From positions 92,934 to 156,933 of the forward strand of contig MOEB01000006.1 in assembly GCA_001939945.1 (NCBI GenBank): a stretch of DNA of 64,000 bases, given 5' to 3'. The stretch's first letter is position 1. Every line of letters starts with the position of its first letter. Positions 1 to 8,512 of this stretch are shown here, piece by piece. Source of the DNA: Aerophototrophica crusticola. Lineage in GTDB: Bacteria; Pseudomonadota; Alphaproteobacteria; Azospirillales; Azospirillaceae. The position numbers and the translations under genes were made by a program. A model generated the notes under the pieces. That model was not told where the DNA came from, searched no databases, and saw only the letters and a list, made by a program, of their open reading frames with translations.

Positions 1-1503
1 GCCGGCGGCAGCCCCGTCCGCCTGACCGACGACCCGGGCATCGACTCGGCCCCCGCCTGGTCTCCCGACGGCAGCCGCATCGCCTTCTCCCGCAGCGCCG
101 ACGGCCAGCCCTGCCGCATCCTGGTGATGACCGTCCCCGCCGGCCAGCCGCAGCAGGTGGGCCAGTGCCGTGACGCCCCCTGGACCCAGCCCGCCTGGAC
201 CCCCGACGGCAAGTCCATCATCTTCCCGGACCGCCCCGGCATCGTGGCGCCATTCCAGCTCTACCGCCTGGCCCTGGATGACGGCCGCGTCACGCCCCTG
301 ACAAGGGCGCTGGCCCGCACCTGGGGCCATGACCGGCCCACCGTCTCCCCCGACGGTCGCCGGGTCGCCTTCGTGGACACCCCCGCCTGGTCGGTGCAGG
401 ACGTGCAGGTGCTGGACCTGCTGGACGGCACGGTGCGCCGCGTCACCAACGAGGGCGGGGAGATCGGCGGCCTCGCCTGGCTGCGCGATGGCTCCCTGGT
501 CTTCAGCTCCGCCCGGCAGGGCGACCGCGGCCTCTGGACCCTGGCGCCGGGGGCGGAGGTGCCGCGCCGGCTGCTGGCCGGGGTGCAGGACCTGCGCCGC
601 CTGTCCAGCGCCCGCCATGCGGACCGGCTGGCGGTGGAGTCCTGGACCTTCCACGCCAACCTGTCCGAGATCACCCTGGACCCAGGCGGCTCCCCCGTGG
701 CGGACACGTCCGGCAAGCGCCTGACCTTCGCTACCGCCGCCGACCACGACCCCGACCTCGCCCCCGACGGCAGCCTGGCCTTCATCTCCACCCGCTCCGG
801 CACGCCGGAAATTTGGGTGAAGCCGACGGCGGGGGAGCCGCGGAAGCTCACGGAGCTGGGCGGCACCTCCATCAGCAGCGTGCGCTGGTCGCCGGACGGC
901 ACGCGGCTGGCCTTCGCCGCGGCGCGGGCTGGCAACTATGACGTCTTCACGGTGGGGGCCGACGGCAGTGGCCTGAAGCGCTGGACGGAGGAGATGGAGG
1001 AGGATCTGTCCCCCGTCTGGGCAGCGGATGGGCAGTCCCTCTACTTCACCTCGCGCCGTACCGGGTTCTGGCGGCTGTGGAGCCTGGACCTCTCCTCCGG
1101 CGAGGCGCTGCCCCTGACCGGCGACGGCCCCATGACGGTCCGGGCCAGCCCGGACGGCCAAGCCATCTATTATGCCAAGGAGGGGGAAAGCGGGATCTGG
1201 CGCCGGTCCCTGGACGGGTCGGAGGATGAGGTGCTGGTGATCCCCGACTTCGCCTACCAGGACTGGCCCAACTGGACCATCGCCGACGGGATGCTCTGGT
1301 ACGTGCTGCGCGGCCGGCCCGGGGGCGCGGTGCTGGTGCGGGCGGGGCTGGACGGGCAGGGGGCGCAGGCGGTGGCGACCCTGTCCCGCTTCTATGCCAT
1401 GTCCGGCCTGGCGGTGCGGCCGGATGGCCGGTCGGTCATCCTGTCCAGCATGGTGATCGACGAGGCGGACATCCACCTCGTCGATCTCGCCCGGCACGAC
1501 TAG
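1..1503 (+). CDS. PD40/TolB-like beta-propeller protein (5' end cut off)
   Basis: The reading frame is open from base 1, so the start lies outside the window. The visible 500 residues are a run of WD40-like PD40 repeats, each with a W-SPDG- or W-ADG-type turn followed by a short hydrophobic strand, as in the C-terminal propeller of TolB and of CadC-type winged-helix regulators carrying PD40 repeats. No enzyme motif or membrane segment is visible. Without the N-terminus I cannot tell a periplasmic TolB-like protein from a DNA-binding protein with a PD40 sensor. It converges on copA, with only 26 bases between the two stop codons. Confidence 0.8.
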   Translation, partial: AGGSPVRLTDDPGIDSAPAWSPDGSRIAFSRSADGQPCRILVMTVPAGQPQQVGQCRDAPWTQPAWTPDGKSIIFPDRPGIVAPFQLYRLALDDGRVTPLTRALARTWGHDRPTVSPDGRRVAFVDTPAWSVQDVQVLDLLDGTVRRVTNEGGEIGGLAWLRDGSLVFSSARQGDRGLWTLAPGAEVPRRLLAGVQDLRRLSSARHADRLAVESWTFHANLSEITLDPGGSPVADTSGKRLTFATAADHDPDLAPDGSLAFISTRSGTPEIWVKPTAGEPRKLTELGGTSISSVRWSPDGTRLAFAAARAGNYDVFTVGADGSGLKRWTEEMEEDLSPVWAADGQSLYFTSRRTGFWRLWSLDLSSGEALPLTGDGPMTVRASPDGQAIYYAKEGESGIWRRSLDGSEDEVLVIPDFAYQDWPNWTIADGMLWYVLRGRPGGAVLVRAGLDGQGAQAVATLSRFYAMSGLAVRPDGRSVILSSMVIDEADIHLVDLARHD

Positions 1504-1509
1504 GCGAAC

Positions 1510-1523
1510 TTTCGAATTCGAAA
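1510..1523. repeat. 14-bp perfect palindrome between convergent genes
   Basis: TTTCGAATTCGAAA lies seven bases after the stop of the PD40 gene and just before the copA stop. It has no loop, so it is a DNA palindrome more than a good RNA hairpin. It could be a weak terminator or a protein-binding site; nothing further can be said. Confidence 0.4.
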
Positions 1524-1529
1524 CCCGCC

Positions 1530-3722
1530 CTACCTTCCAGGCGTCCAGCGGTAGAGCAGCAGGGCGTTGCTGACGACGCTGACGCTGGAGAAGGCCATGG
1601 CCGCCCCGGCGACCATCGGGCTCAGCAGGCCCAAGGCGGCCAGTGGGATTCCCAGGACGTTGTAGGCGAAGGCCCAGAACAGGTTCTGGCGGATCTTGGC
1701 GTAAGTCCGCCGCGCCAGGTCCAGCGCGTCCCCCACCAGCGCCGGGTCGCCCCGCATCAGGGTGATGCCCGCGGCCTGCATGGCCACGTCGGTGCCGCTG
1801 CCCATGGCCAACCCCAAATCGGCCGCGGCCAGGGCCGGGGCGTCGTTCACCCCGTCGCCCACCATGGCCACCTTGGCGCCCTTGGCCTTCAGGGCGGCGA
1901 CGGCGGCGGCCTTGTCCTCCGGCAGCACCTCGGCCACCACCTCCGTGATGCCCAGGGTCCGGGCGGCGGCATGGGCGCTGCCCACATTGTCGCCGGTCAG
2001 CAGGACGGTACGGAGGCCCCGCGCCGCCAGCCGCCGGACAGCCTCCACCGCCCCGACCTTCACCGGGTCGCCGAAAGCCAACAGGCCCAGCAAGGTGCCG
2101 GTCCCGGCATCGGCCAGGTAGGAGACGGTACGCCCCTCGGACGCCAGCCGTTCCGCCGCCGCGGCCAGGGGCGTCAGGTCCAAGCCCAGCTCCGCCACCA
2201 GCCGGCCGCTGCCCAGGCGCAGGTCGCGGCCCTCCACGGTCGCGGCGACGCCCCGGCCGGGCAGGGCGCGCAGGCCCGCCGCCTTGGGGATGTGAAGGCC
2301 CTTGTCAGCGGCGGCGGCGAGGACGGCCCTGGCCAGGGGATGCTCGCTGCCGGACTGGACGGCGGCAGACAGGCGCAACAGCTCGTCCGCGGGGATGCCC
2401 ACCGGTTCCGCTGCAACCAGGGTGGGGCGCCCCTCCGTCAGGGTGCCGGTCTTGTCGAAGACGACGGTGTCCACCCCCGTCGCCCGCTCCAGCGACTCCG
2501 CGTCCTTCACCAGGATGCCGGCCCGGGCGGCGACGCCGGTGCCGGCCATGATGGCGGTGGGTGTGGCGAGGCCCAGGGCGCAGGGGCAGGCGATGACCAG
2601 GACGGAGACGGCGTTGACGATGGCCTGCTCCATGCCGGCGCCCACCAGAAGCCAGACCGCCAAAGTCAGCAAAGCGATGGCCAGCACCACGGGCACGAAA
2701 ACGGCGCTGACCTTGTCCACCAGCTTCTGGATGGGGGCCTTGGCGGCCTGGGCGTCCTCCACCAGCCGGATAATGCGGGACAGGACGGTTTCGGTCCCGA
2801 CCGCGGTCGTGCGGACCAGCAGGCGGCCCTCCCCGTTGATGGCGCCGCCGGCCACCTTGGCACCGGGGTGCTTGGGCACGGGCAGGCTCTCCCCGGTCAG
2901 CAGGCTCTCATCCGCGTGGCTGTCGCCCTCCGCCACCTGCCCGTCCACCGGGATGCGCTCGCCTGGGCGGACGACCACCAGGTCGCCCACGCGGATGGCG
3001 GCCACGGGCACCTCCACCTCCTCTCCCTTCCGCAAACGCCGGGCGGTGGCGGGGCGGAGGGCGGAGAGGGCGCGGATGGCGGAGGTGGCCTGCCGCTTGG
3101 CCCGACCTTCCAGATACTTGCCCAGGAGGACCAGGGTGATGACGACGCTGGACGCCTCGAAATACAGATGCGGCATGTGCCCGGGATGGGCAGTCAGCAA
3201 CAGCCAGAGGGACAGGGCATAGGCGGCCGAGGTGCCCAGGGCCACCAGCAGGTCCATGTTGCCGGACAGCGCCTTGGCTGCCTTCCAGCCGGCCCGGTAG
3301 AAGCGGGCGCCCAGCCAGAACTGCACCGGGGTGGCGAGCACAAGCTGCAGCCAGCCCGGCACCACCAAGTCCACCCCCGCCAAGGCCAGCAGCATCGGCG
3401 CGGCCAGGGGCAGGGTCAGCAGGGCGGCGATGAGGACGTGCAGGCGCTCCCGCCCGGATGTGTCGGGCGGCGGGGGGGCGACCTCATCCGCTGCGACGGG
3501 GTGGGCTGGATAGCCGGCGCGGGTGACGGCGTCCGCCAGTTCCTGGGCGGTGGGGCCGCTGGACTGCACCCGGGCCATCTCCGTCGCCAGGTTCACGCTG
3601 GCGCTGACCACGCCCGGCAGGCGGGCCAGGGCCTTCTCCACGCGGGTGCTGCAACTGGCGCAGGTCATGCCCTGGATGGACAAATCGACCTGGGTGACGG
3701 GGGCCGTGGCGGTCGTGCTCAT
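1530..3722 (-). CDS. copA: Copper-translocating P1B-type ATPase CopA
   Basis: This 730-residue inner-membrane pump exports Cu(I) using ATP. An N-terminal heavy-metal-associated domain carries GMTCASC at residues 18-24. Transmembrane helices follow, then the TGES actuator motif, the CPC metal-transport motif at about residues 379-381, the phosphorylated Asp in DKTGT near residue 423, the SEHPLA nucleotide-site motif, and GDGVNDAP near residue 623. Length and motif order fit the family. CPC plus a single CxxC domain points to Cu(I) and not Zn/Cd. A MerR/CueR-type operator lies immediately upstream, which supports copper induction. No cueR gene is visible in the window. Confidence 0.95.
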   Translation of the reverse strand: MSTTATAPVTQVDLSIQGMTCASCSTRVEKALARLPGVVSASVNLATEMARVQSSGPTAQELADAVTRAGYPAHPVAADEVAPPPPDTSGRERLHVLIAALLTLPLAAPMLLALAGVDLVVPGWLQLVLATPVQFWLGARFYRAGWKAAKALSGNMDLLVALGTSAAYALSLWLLLTAHPGHMPHLYFEASSVVITLVLLGKYLEGRAKRQATSAIRALSALRPATARRLRKGEEVEVPVAAIRVGDLVVVRPGERIPVDGQVAEGDSHADESLLTGESLPVPKHPGAKVAGGAINGEGRLLVRTTAVGTETVLSRIIRLVEDAQAAKAPIQKLVDKVSAVFVPVVLAIALLTLAVWLLVGAGMEQAIVNAVSVLVIACPCALGLATPTAIMAGTGVAARAGILVKDAESLERATGVDTVVFDKTGTLTEGRPTLVAAEPVGIPADELLRLSAAVQSGSEHPLARAVLAAAADKGLHIPKAAGLRALPGRGVAATVEGRDLRLGSGRLVAELGLDLTPLAAAAERLASEGRTVSYLADAGTGTLLGLLAFGDPVKVGAVEAVRRLAARGLRTVLLTGDNVGSAHAAARTLGITEVVAEVLPEDKAAAVAALKAKGAKVAMVGDGVNDAPALAAADLGLAMGSGTDVAMQAAGITLMRGDPALVGDALDLARRTYAKIRQNLFWAFAYNVLGIPLAALGLLSPMVAGAAMAFSSVSVVSNALLLYRWTPGR

Positions 3723-3767
3723 GACAGGAAACCCAAACGGTTCGTTCAGACCCTCGGATAGGTGGGG

Positions 3768-3789
3768 CTTCCAGTCACTGGAAGGTCAA
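3768..3789 (-). promoter_or_regulatory. CueR/MerR-type operator-promoter of copA
   Basis: On the copA strand a -35 TTGACC (3784-3789) runs into a perfect 8+1+8 dyad, CTTCCAGTCACTGGAAG as read on the plus strand (3768-3784). The arrangement TTGACCTTCC...GGAAG is that of MerR-family copper promoters, where the activator binds between widely spaced -35 and -10 boxes. A clear -10 is not obvious (the nearest is ACCTAT). The dyad sits about 45 bases before the copA start and about 95 bases before the divergent pseudouridine synthase gene. Confidence 0.7.
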
Positions 3790-3878
3790 GGGGTGATCTT
3801 GGCCGTCCCGGGCCCTGGCGCAAATGACCTGGGTCAGGTAGGACGGGGACCCGATCCCAGACCCGCGGCCCCGACCCG

Positions 3879-4559
3879 ATGCCTTACCTGCCCGAGGAGA
3901 TCCGTGCCCGCGTGCTGGTGGAGGCTGCGGACCTGTTGGTCTTCGACAAGCCCCACGGCCTGCCTGTCCATTTCGGCACCAAGACGACGGATGACCTGGA
4001 CCGCTACCTGCCCCTGATCGCCATGGGCCGGGAAGAGCCGCCGCGGCTTGCCCACCGGCTGGACAAGGACACGGCCGGCTGCCTGGTGCTGGCCCGCGAC
4101 GCGGCAGCCGCCGCGCGGATGGGCCGGCTGTTCCTGTCGGGCCAGGTGCGGAAGACCTATTGGGCTGTCGTGTTGGGCCGCCCGAAGGCGGAGGCTGGGC
4201 AGATCGACCTGCCGCTGATGAAGGTGCACATCCCCGGCTGTTCCAAGGTCGTGGTGGACCCGGCAGGCAAGCCGGCCCTGACCGACTGGCGCCTGTTGGG
4301 CACGGACGGGCGCCTGTCCTTGCTGGAGCTGAACCCGCGCACCGGGCGGATGCACCAGTTGCGCGCGCACTTGGCCGTCACGGCCATGCCCATCCTGGGC
4401 GACCCGATCTATGGGGCGGAGATACCGCCGGCCCAGCCCCTGCACCTGCTGTCCCGCGCCGTACGCATCCCCTGGGCGGAGGCGCAGGGCGGCTGGGTGG
4501 AAGCCACGGCCGAACCGCCGCCGCACATGGCGGCGACGATCCGGGGCATGTTTGGCTAG
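3879..4559 (+). CDS. RluA-family pseudouridine synthase
   Basis: The 226-residue protein isomerises uridine to pseudouridine in rRNA or tRNA. The catalytic motif HRLD is at residues 59-62 (Asp62 the likely catalytic residue), followed by TAGCLVLA. RTGRMHQLRAH and the ILGDPIYG segment are typical of the RluA/RluD catalytic domain. There is no N-terminal S4 domain, so it is a short RluA/TruC-like form. The target site cannot be deduced. A decayed second copy of its 3' portion lies 2.2 kb downstream, on the far side of a phage-type gene. Confidence 0.9.
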   Translation: MPYLPEEIRARVLVEAADLLVFDKPHGLPVHFGTKTTDDLDRYLPLIAMGREEPPRLAHRLDKDTAGCLVLARDAAAAARMGRLFLSGQVRKTYWAVVLGRPKAEAGQIDLPLMKVHIPGCSKVVVDPAGKPALTDWRLLGTDGRLSLLELNPRTGRMHQLRAHLAVTAMPILGDPIYGAEIPPAQPLHLLSRAVRIPWAEAQGGWVEATAEPPPHMAATIRGMFG

Positions 4560-4840
4560 GGTCCGCGGACAGCCATATCCGGGGTTCGCGTGACGGGGTT
4601 GTCCGCCTCCGGCCGCCAATGAGGATCAGCCGAACTGAAAGGGCTTGTCTGCTTGCTCCAGCAAGCATTACCTTCCACACCCAATCCAGAGAATGCAACA
4701 ATCGTTGTGAAGCAAGACTTTTCCCGAAACCGGGCGCCGGATGACCTGGCTTGGCCAGGGTTAAGTGCCTTGCCCACTGCTCTGAATACTTATTTAAACG
4801 CAGACCCGCCATCAGCCAACGGGCTTTTTTTATAACTTCC

Positions 4841-4868
4841 AGCCCCGCATGACCCGCGGGGCTTTTCT
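4841..4868 (+). terminator. Rho-independent terminator-like hairpin before the tailspike gene
   Basis: AGCCCCGC (4841-4848) pairs perfectly with GCGGGGCT (4856-4863) around a seven-base loop and runs into TTTTCTC. A second weaker T-rich stop (T7 at 4824-4831) precedes it. They lie in a 326-base gene-free stretch (4560-4885) whose middle part is visibly AT-richer than its surroundings; I see no other gene there. Compact hairpin-plus-T terminators next to a Shine-Dalgarno are typical of phage gene borders. Confidence 0.6.
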
Positions 4869-4885
4869 CGCGCCAAGGAGCCGCA

Positions 4886-6574
4886 ATGTCGCGCTTGTTC
4901 TCCCCCTTCGTCGCCACCTTCGATGCCAGCGGCCTCCCCCGTGATGGGGCAAAGCTATACACCTACGAGGCCGGCACCAGCACGCCCAAGCCCACCTACT
5001 CCGACCCTGCCATGACGACCCCGCACGCGAATCCCGTGGTTGCCGACAGCGCCGGTCTGTTCCCGGCCATCTTCGGCGCCGGGGCTTACAAGGTTGTCCT
5101 GCGCGACAAGGCCGACAATCTAGTGCAGTCGATCGACGGCCTGGAATTCCCCGCCGGTGACAGCTTCACGCAGGGAGGCACCGGTTCGGTGCCCGTGCAG
5201 TTGGCGGACGCGATCCGCCAGTACGTCACGCCGGCCCGCTTCGGTGCCACGCCGGGTGGCGTGGTGGACAGCACGACGGCCATGCGGGACTGGCTGGCCT
5301 ATGTGCAAGCCAACCCGGTGGCGGGCTTCATCGATGCAGTTTACCGCGTCACGGATGAACTCCAGATCACCGTGCCAGGCACCAAGATTTTTGGATGCGG
5401 CCTGAAATCGGGCATCTATCTGCATGCCAGCAACAAGGCGGCACTGCGGGTGGCCACGTCCCGGTGCGTGGTGCACGACATCAAGCTGACGTCCGACCTG
5501 TCTCAGTTCAGTGGCAACACCGGCTTGCGCTTGGCCCCCGTCAACGAAAGCGCCGGCTTCTCGGAGATCAACGACAACAACATCCGCGTCTACGTGAATG
5601 GCTTCGAGAACGGGATCGTGCTGCGGCCCGGCCCTCGGGCCGGCGCCTTGGACAGCCAGCTGTACTATAACCACATCGCTGGTGAGGTGAAGGATTGCCG
5701 GCGTGGGGTGTGGCTGGCGGGCAATGCGTCGCCGGGCTCTGGTTCTGGTAGCAACCGCAATTGGTTCAGGCTGCACATCTGGGGCCCGACGTACGGAAAT
5801 ACCGGCTTCCAACTGGACGACGGCGAGGGCAACTTCCTGGATAACCGGTACGAGCAAATTCAAAACCATACGGGCCCGAACGCCACTCCGACGGCCCTGA
5901 AAATCCTCAACGTGGGCAGTTCGTCCGGCATCGTGAACGACGCCAACTATGTCGTCGGCGAGTGGGAAGCCTGCACCCGCGACGTGGAAAACCACAACGC
6001 CAGCACCGTGTTCGCGAAGGTGCCCGGAATGGTCTGGTCCCGCGTCAGCGGCACCGCGCCCTATGGCGGCCTGACCAACCGCGTGCAGTCGTCCTTCCCG
6101 AGCGAGATCCCCGACATCACCCCGTCCACCCTGTACCAGGCCAATTCCCAGGTGACGGACCCGGACCAGGGCCTGCCCTTTGAGGACCTGGTGATGCACG
6201 TCACCGCGCCACGGGGCTTGTCGGCGCTGGTCGGCCGGTTCGGGCGGCAGGAGGTGGCGCGGCCCTCGGGCGGCAGCTCAACCCATGCCTTCCCTGGTAT
6301 GCGCTACAAGGAGCTGCGGGTCTATCTGGTGACGCGCGGGGCATATACCGCGTCCGGCACGGCCTATCTGGTCCGGTGCAGCATCTTCCTTGAGACAGGC
6401 ATCGGCACCTTGGTTGAGCTGCCGCGCTTGGCCGACAATGGCGGCGGCTCCGGCCTATCCTGGATGACCGATGCCTTGACCCGAACGGACAGCCAAACCC
6501 TGCAGGTGACGGTCAACATAGCCACCGGGGGTGCGGCGACGACCAACTTCGCTTCCGTCCTGCGCCTTGCCTGA
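4886..6574 (+). CDS. Phage tailspike-like protein with beta-helix domain
   Basis: This 562-residue protein is preceded by a good Shine-Dalgarno (AAGGAG, 4875-4880). Residues 1 to about 95 look like the head-binding N-terminus of podovirus tailspikes: a short beta-rich domain with an LPRDGAKLYTYEAGT...YSDPA...NPVVADSAGLFPAIF pattern. From about residue 115, the VTPARFGATPGGVVDSTTA segment is the usual entry into a pectate-lyase-like right-handed beta-helix (FGA...D.T.A). The remainder, rich in Asn, Gly and short strands, fits a beta-helix plus receptor-binding end. No other phage gene is present nearby, so this is either a relic of a prophage or a captured cargo gene. Its substrate is unknown. 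Confidence 0.7.
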   Translation: MSRLFSPFVATFDASGLPRDGAKLYTYEAGTSTPKPTYSDPAMTTPHANPVVADSAGLFPAIFGAGAYKVVLRDKADNLVQSIDGLEFPAGDSFTQGGTGSVPVQLADAIRQYVTPARFGATPGGVVDSTTAMRDWLAYVQANPVAGFIDAVYRVTDELQITVPGTKIFGCGLKSGIYLHASNKAALRVATSRCVVHDIKLTSDLSQFSGNTGLRLAPVNESAGFSEINDNNIRVYVNGFENGIVLRPGPRAGALDSQLYYNHIAGEVKDCRRGVWLAGNASPGSGSGSNRNWFRLHIWGPTYGNTGFQLDDGEGNFLDNRYEQIQNHTGPNATPTALKILNVGSSSGIVNDANYVVGEWEACTRDVENHNASTVFAKVPGMVWSRVSGTAPYGGLTNRVQSSFPSEIPDITPSTLYQANSQVTDPDQGLPFEDLVMHVTAPRGLSALVGRFGRQEVARPSGGSSTHAFPGMRYKELRVYLVTRGAYTASGTAYLVRCSIFLETGIGTLVELPRLADNGGGSGLSWMTDALTRTDSQTLQVTVNIATGGAATTNFASVLRLA

Positions 6575-6580
6575 CCGGAC

Positions 6581-6612
6581 GGCCCCGTCGGTCCTCCTGG
6601 GCTGACGGGGCC
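6581..6612 (+). terminator. Hairpin after the tailspike gene
   Basis: GGCCCCGTC (6581-6589) pairs perfectly with GACGGGGCC (6604-6612) around a 14-base loop, seven bases after the tailspike stop codon. There is no T tract, so termination strength is uncertain. Confidence 0.45.
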
Positions 6613-6845
6613 GGCAGCCTTGTGCTGGCCCAGTATGTCGCGGCTGCCAGCGCAGCTGGGCACGGACGTGCGCCTGTCGTGGGTGACGCTGAAACCGCGG
6701 ACAGGCCAATGCACCAGCTGCGCCCGGACCTGTCCGCGTCGGCCATGCCCATCCTGGGCGATCCGGTCCATGAGGTTTATTTCTTGAAGCCACGGCCGAA
6801 CCGCCGCCGCACATGGCGACGACGATCCGGCGCCTGGTCGGTTAG
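6610..6845 (+). pseudogene. Decayed 3' copy of the RluA-family pseudouridine synthase gene
   Basis: Three blocks resemble the intact gene at 3879-4559 in the same order, separated by deletions. 6610-6655 matches the AGCLVLA region (about 4072-4117). About 6656-6780 matches 4298-4420, including the MHQLR and AMPILGDP codons. 6786-6845 matches the last 60 bases 4500-4559 with 54 identities by eye, including the stop codon. The HRLD motif is gone and the frame is broken, so it cannot be functional. It shows that the tailspike gene sits between two related 3' ends. Confidence 0.75.
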
Positions 6846-7048
6846 TCGCCCGTCCCGTGCTGGGCGTGGCCGGATTGGCCGTGGCAGGACGCCTCCACCA
6901 CCTTGGCCTTGTCGCCCGGCTTGCCGCCGGCGTCGGCCTTGCGGTCCGGGGTCTGGCCCTTGATGCGGCTCTCGAACTGGTCGGCGCGGACCTTGTCTGG
7001 CGAGGCGTCGCCCAGATTACTGGGATGGGCGCGGTTGTCCGTTGTCAT
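6842..7048 (-). CDS. Small hydrophilic hypothetical protein (68 aa)
   Basis: I chose the ATG at 7048 because it follows a strong Shine-Dalgarno (GGGAGG). The upstream in-frame start at 7117 would add an unlikely leader. The protein begins MTTDNRAHPSNLGD and is rich in Lys, Asp, Gly and Ala, with no membrane segment and one Cys-His pair near the end. I do not recognise the family; small charged soluble proteins of this kind are often stress-induced. Its stop codon overlaps the end of the pseudouridine synthase remnant. Upstream is an AT-rich region with palindromes. Confidence 0.55.
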   Translation of the reverse strand: MTTDNRAHPSNLGDASPDKVRADQFESRIKGQTPDRKADAGGKPGDKAKVVEASCHGQSGHAQHGTGD

Positions 7049-7183
7049 GGCGGAACCTCCCGTTAGTGGATAAGGGGACAACAGCCCCTGCCCACGGGGA
7101 TCACGCCAAGCAGGCATCCCGATGATGCCATGCCGATGTTGCGAAGATCAGAGCAGATCGGCAACGAAAGGGAAACTCTACGT

Positions 7184-7275
7184 CAATGGAAAATGACGTT
7201 CCTTTACGTAAACGGAAATTCCTGGGCCAGGTCTTAAGGCTAAATGGATAGTGGGACAGGGTTGGTTCAACCAAC
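7184..7275. promoter_or_regulatory. AT-rich intergenic block with three inverted repeats (candidate operators)
   Basis: The 294-base gap between the small minus-strand gene and the sensor kinase is much less G+C-rich than the window average. It holds a perfect 10-bp palindrome TTTACGTAAA (7203-7212), a nearby TGACGT that mirrors an upstream ACGTCA, and the perfect 7+1+7 dyad GTTGGTTCAACCAAC (7261-7275), 68 bases before the kinase start. Any of these could bind a dimeric regulator of the two divergent genes. No regulator can be named. Confidence 0.45.
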
Positions 7276-7342
7276 TATGCAGGATATCATGCGAATGTAA
7301 GGCGTTGTGTGGCTTTTTTCATGAATTTGCTTTTCACGGCCC

Positions 7343-8440
7343 ATGATGATGTCCTGCATGACCAAGTTCGACAAAGACAAGCCAGGCAATTCGCCGGGTG
7401 GCGGCACCGATCCAGCCCTGTTGGAACGGCTCGTGGCGCTGACGCCGGACATCATTTATGTGCATGACGTCGTGGCGGACCGGAACGTCTATGCCAACCC
7501 GCGCGCCTGCGAGTTCACGGGCTTGACCCAGGCGGAAATGGCGGCGTTGGGGCCGGGACTGTTGCCGAGCATCATCCATCCTGACGATCTGGCGGAGATG
7601 CGGGCGCAGCGGCTGGCGGACGGCCGGCTGTCGGCTTGGCCGGACAGGATGGTGGAGGCCCGGTACCGACTTCGTGCGGCCGACGGGTCCTGGCACTGGA
7701 TACGCACCAAGGAACGCCCCTTCCAATGGGACGCGGACGGCCACGTCACACAGGTCATGGGCATCATCACCGAGATCGGCGCCCTGGTGGCGGCGGAGCA
7801 AGGCCAGGCCCAGCAGGCGGAGGCGCTGGAGAGCGAGCGGGCAGACGCCCTGCACCGTCGCGGCCTGCTGCTGCGGGAGCTTAACCACCGCATCAAGAAC
7901 AGCCTGCAACTGGTTGTCAGCCTTTTGCGTTTGCAGGCCGGAACCCTGGGCGCGGGTGACACGCGCGTCGCCTTCGACGCGGCCTGCCAGCGCGTCAGCG
8001 CCATCGCCGAGATCCACGCCCGGCTCTACATGACGGAGGAGGTGGGGCTTCTGGATTTCGGCGACTATGTCCGCACCCTGGCCCCGCAACTGGCCTCCCT
8101 CTCCGGCCGGCCCGAGGTCGTGGTGCTGGTGGAGGAAGCGGCCGGCCGGTTGGACGTGGACCGGGCCGTCCCGATCGGCCTGATCCTGAACGAGCTGCTG
8201 TCCAACGCCTTGCGGCACGCCTACCCGGCCGGGACCAGGGGGACCGTGCGGGTGGGCTTCCGGGCGGATGAGGGGGCGGCTTGGCTATGGGTGGCAGATG
8301 ACGGGCCCGGGCCGGCCCAGCCCTTGCGCCATGGCCTGGGGCTGCGACTGTCCAAGGCGCTGGCGGAGCAGGTGCGGGGGACATTGGTCCCCACCATGGG
8401 GAAAGGCCTGCGCTGGGACCTGAAGGTGCCGCTGGGCTGA
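7343..8440 (+). CDS. PAS-domain sensor histidine kinase, HisKA_2/HWE type
   Basis: The 365-residue protein has no transmembrane segment. A PAS domain occupies about residues 25-140 (DIIYVHDVVADRNVYANP to the WHWIRTKERPF strand). The dimerisation/phosphoacceptor region follows, with LRELNHRIKNSLQLV and the probable phospho-His at residue 182. The ATPase domain has an NELLSNALRHA N-box and DDGPG and GLGLRLSKALA G-boxes. This layout is typical of alphaproteobacterial HWE/HisKA_2 kinases in light, redox or general stress signalling. No response regulator is adjacent, so it is an orphan. The ATG at 7358 (MTKFDKDK) is an equally plausible start. Confidence 0.88.
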   Translation: MMMSCMTKFDKDKPGNSPGGGTDPALLERLVALTPDIIYVHDVVADRNVYANPRACEFTGLTQAEMAALGPGLLPSIIHPDDLAEMRAQRLADGRLSAWPDRMVEARYRLRAADGSWHWIRTKERPFQWDADGHVTQVMGIITEIGALVAAEQGQAQQAEALESERADALHRRGLLLRELNHRIKNSLQLVVSLLRLQAGTLGAGDTRVAFDAACQRVSAIAEIHARLYMTEEVGLLDFGDYVRTLAPQLASLSGRPEVVVLVEEAAGRLDVDRAVPIGLILNELLSNALRHAYPAGTRGTVRVGFRADEGAAWLWVADDGPGPAQPLRHGLGLRLSKALAEQVRGTLVPTMGKGLRWDLKVPLG

Positions 8441-8463
8441 GAGTGCGCGTGCCCCCAAAAGAG

Positions 8464-8497
8464 AAAGGGCCGCGGCACCGGGATGCCGCGGCCCTTT
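8464..8497. terminator. Bidirectional terminator
   Basis: AAAGGGCCGCGGCA (8464-8477) pairs perfectly over 14 bases with TGCCGCGGCCCTTT (8484-8497) around a six-base loop. It lies between the convergent kinase and PRC-barrel genes, with A/T runs at each end, so it can serve both strands. Confidence 0.85.
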
Positions 8498-8512
8498 CCA
8501 GTCCTTGATGAC

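Noticed and set aside
4886-6574. Complete prophage
   Set aside because: No integrase, capsid, terminase, portal or lysis gene is visible in the flanking sequence. Only one structural gene is present.
7179-7202. Possible EcfG-type general-stress promoter (GGAAC on the minus strand) before the small gene at 6842-7048
   Set aside because: The nearest partner is CGTA after 15 bases, not the CGTT after 16-17 bases expected for this sigma factor. The match is too weak to claim.
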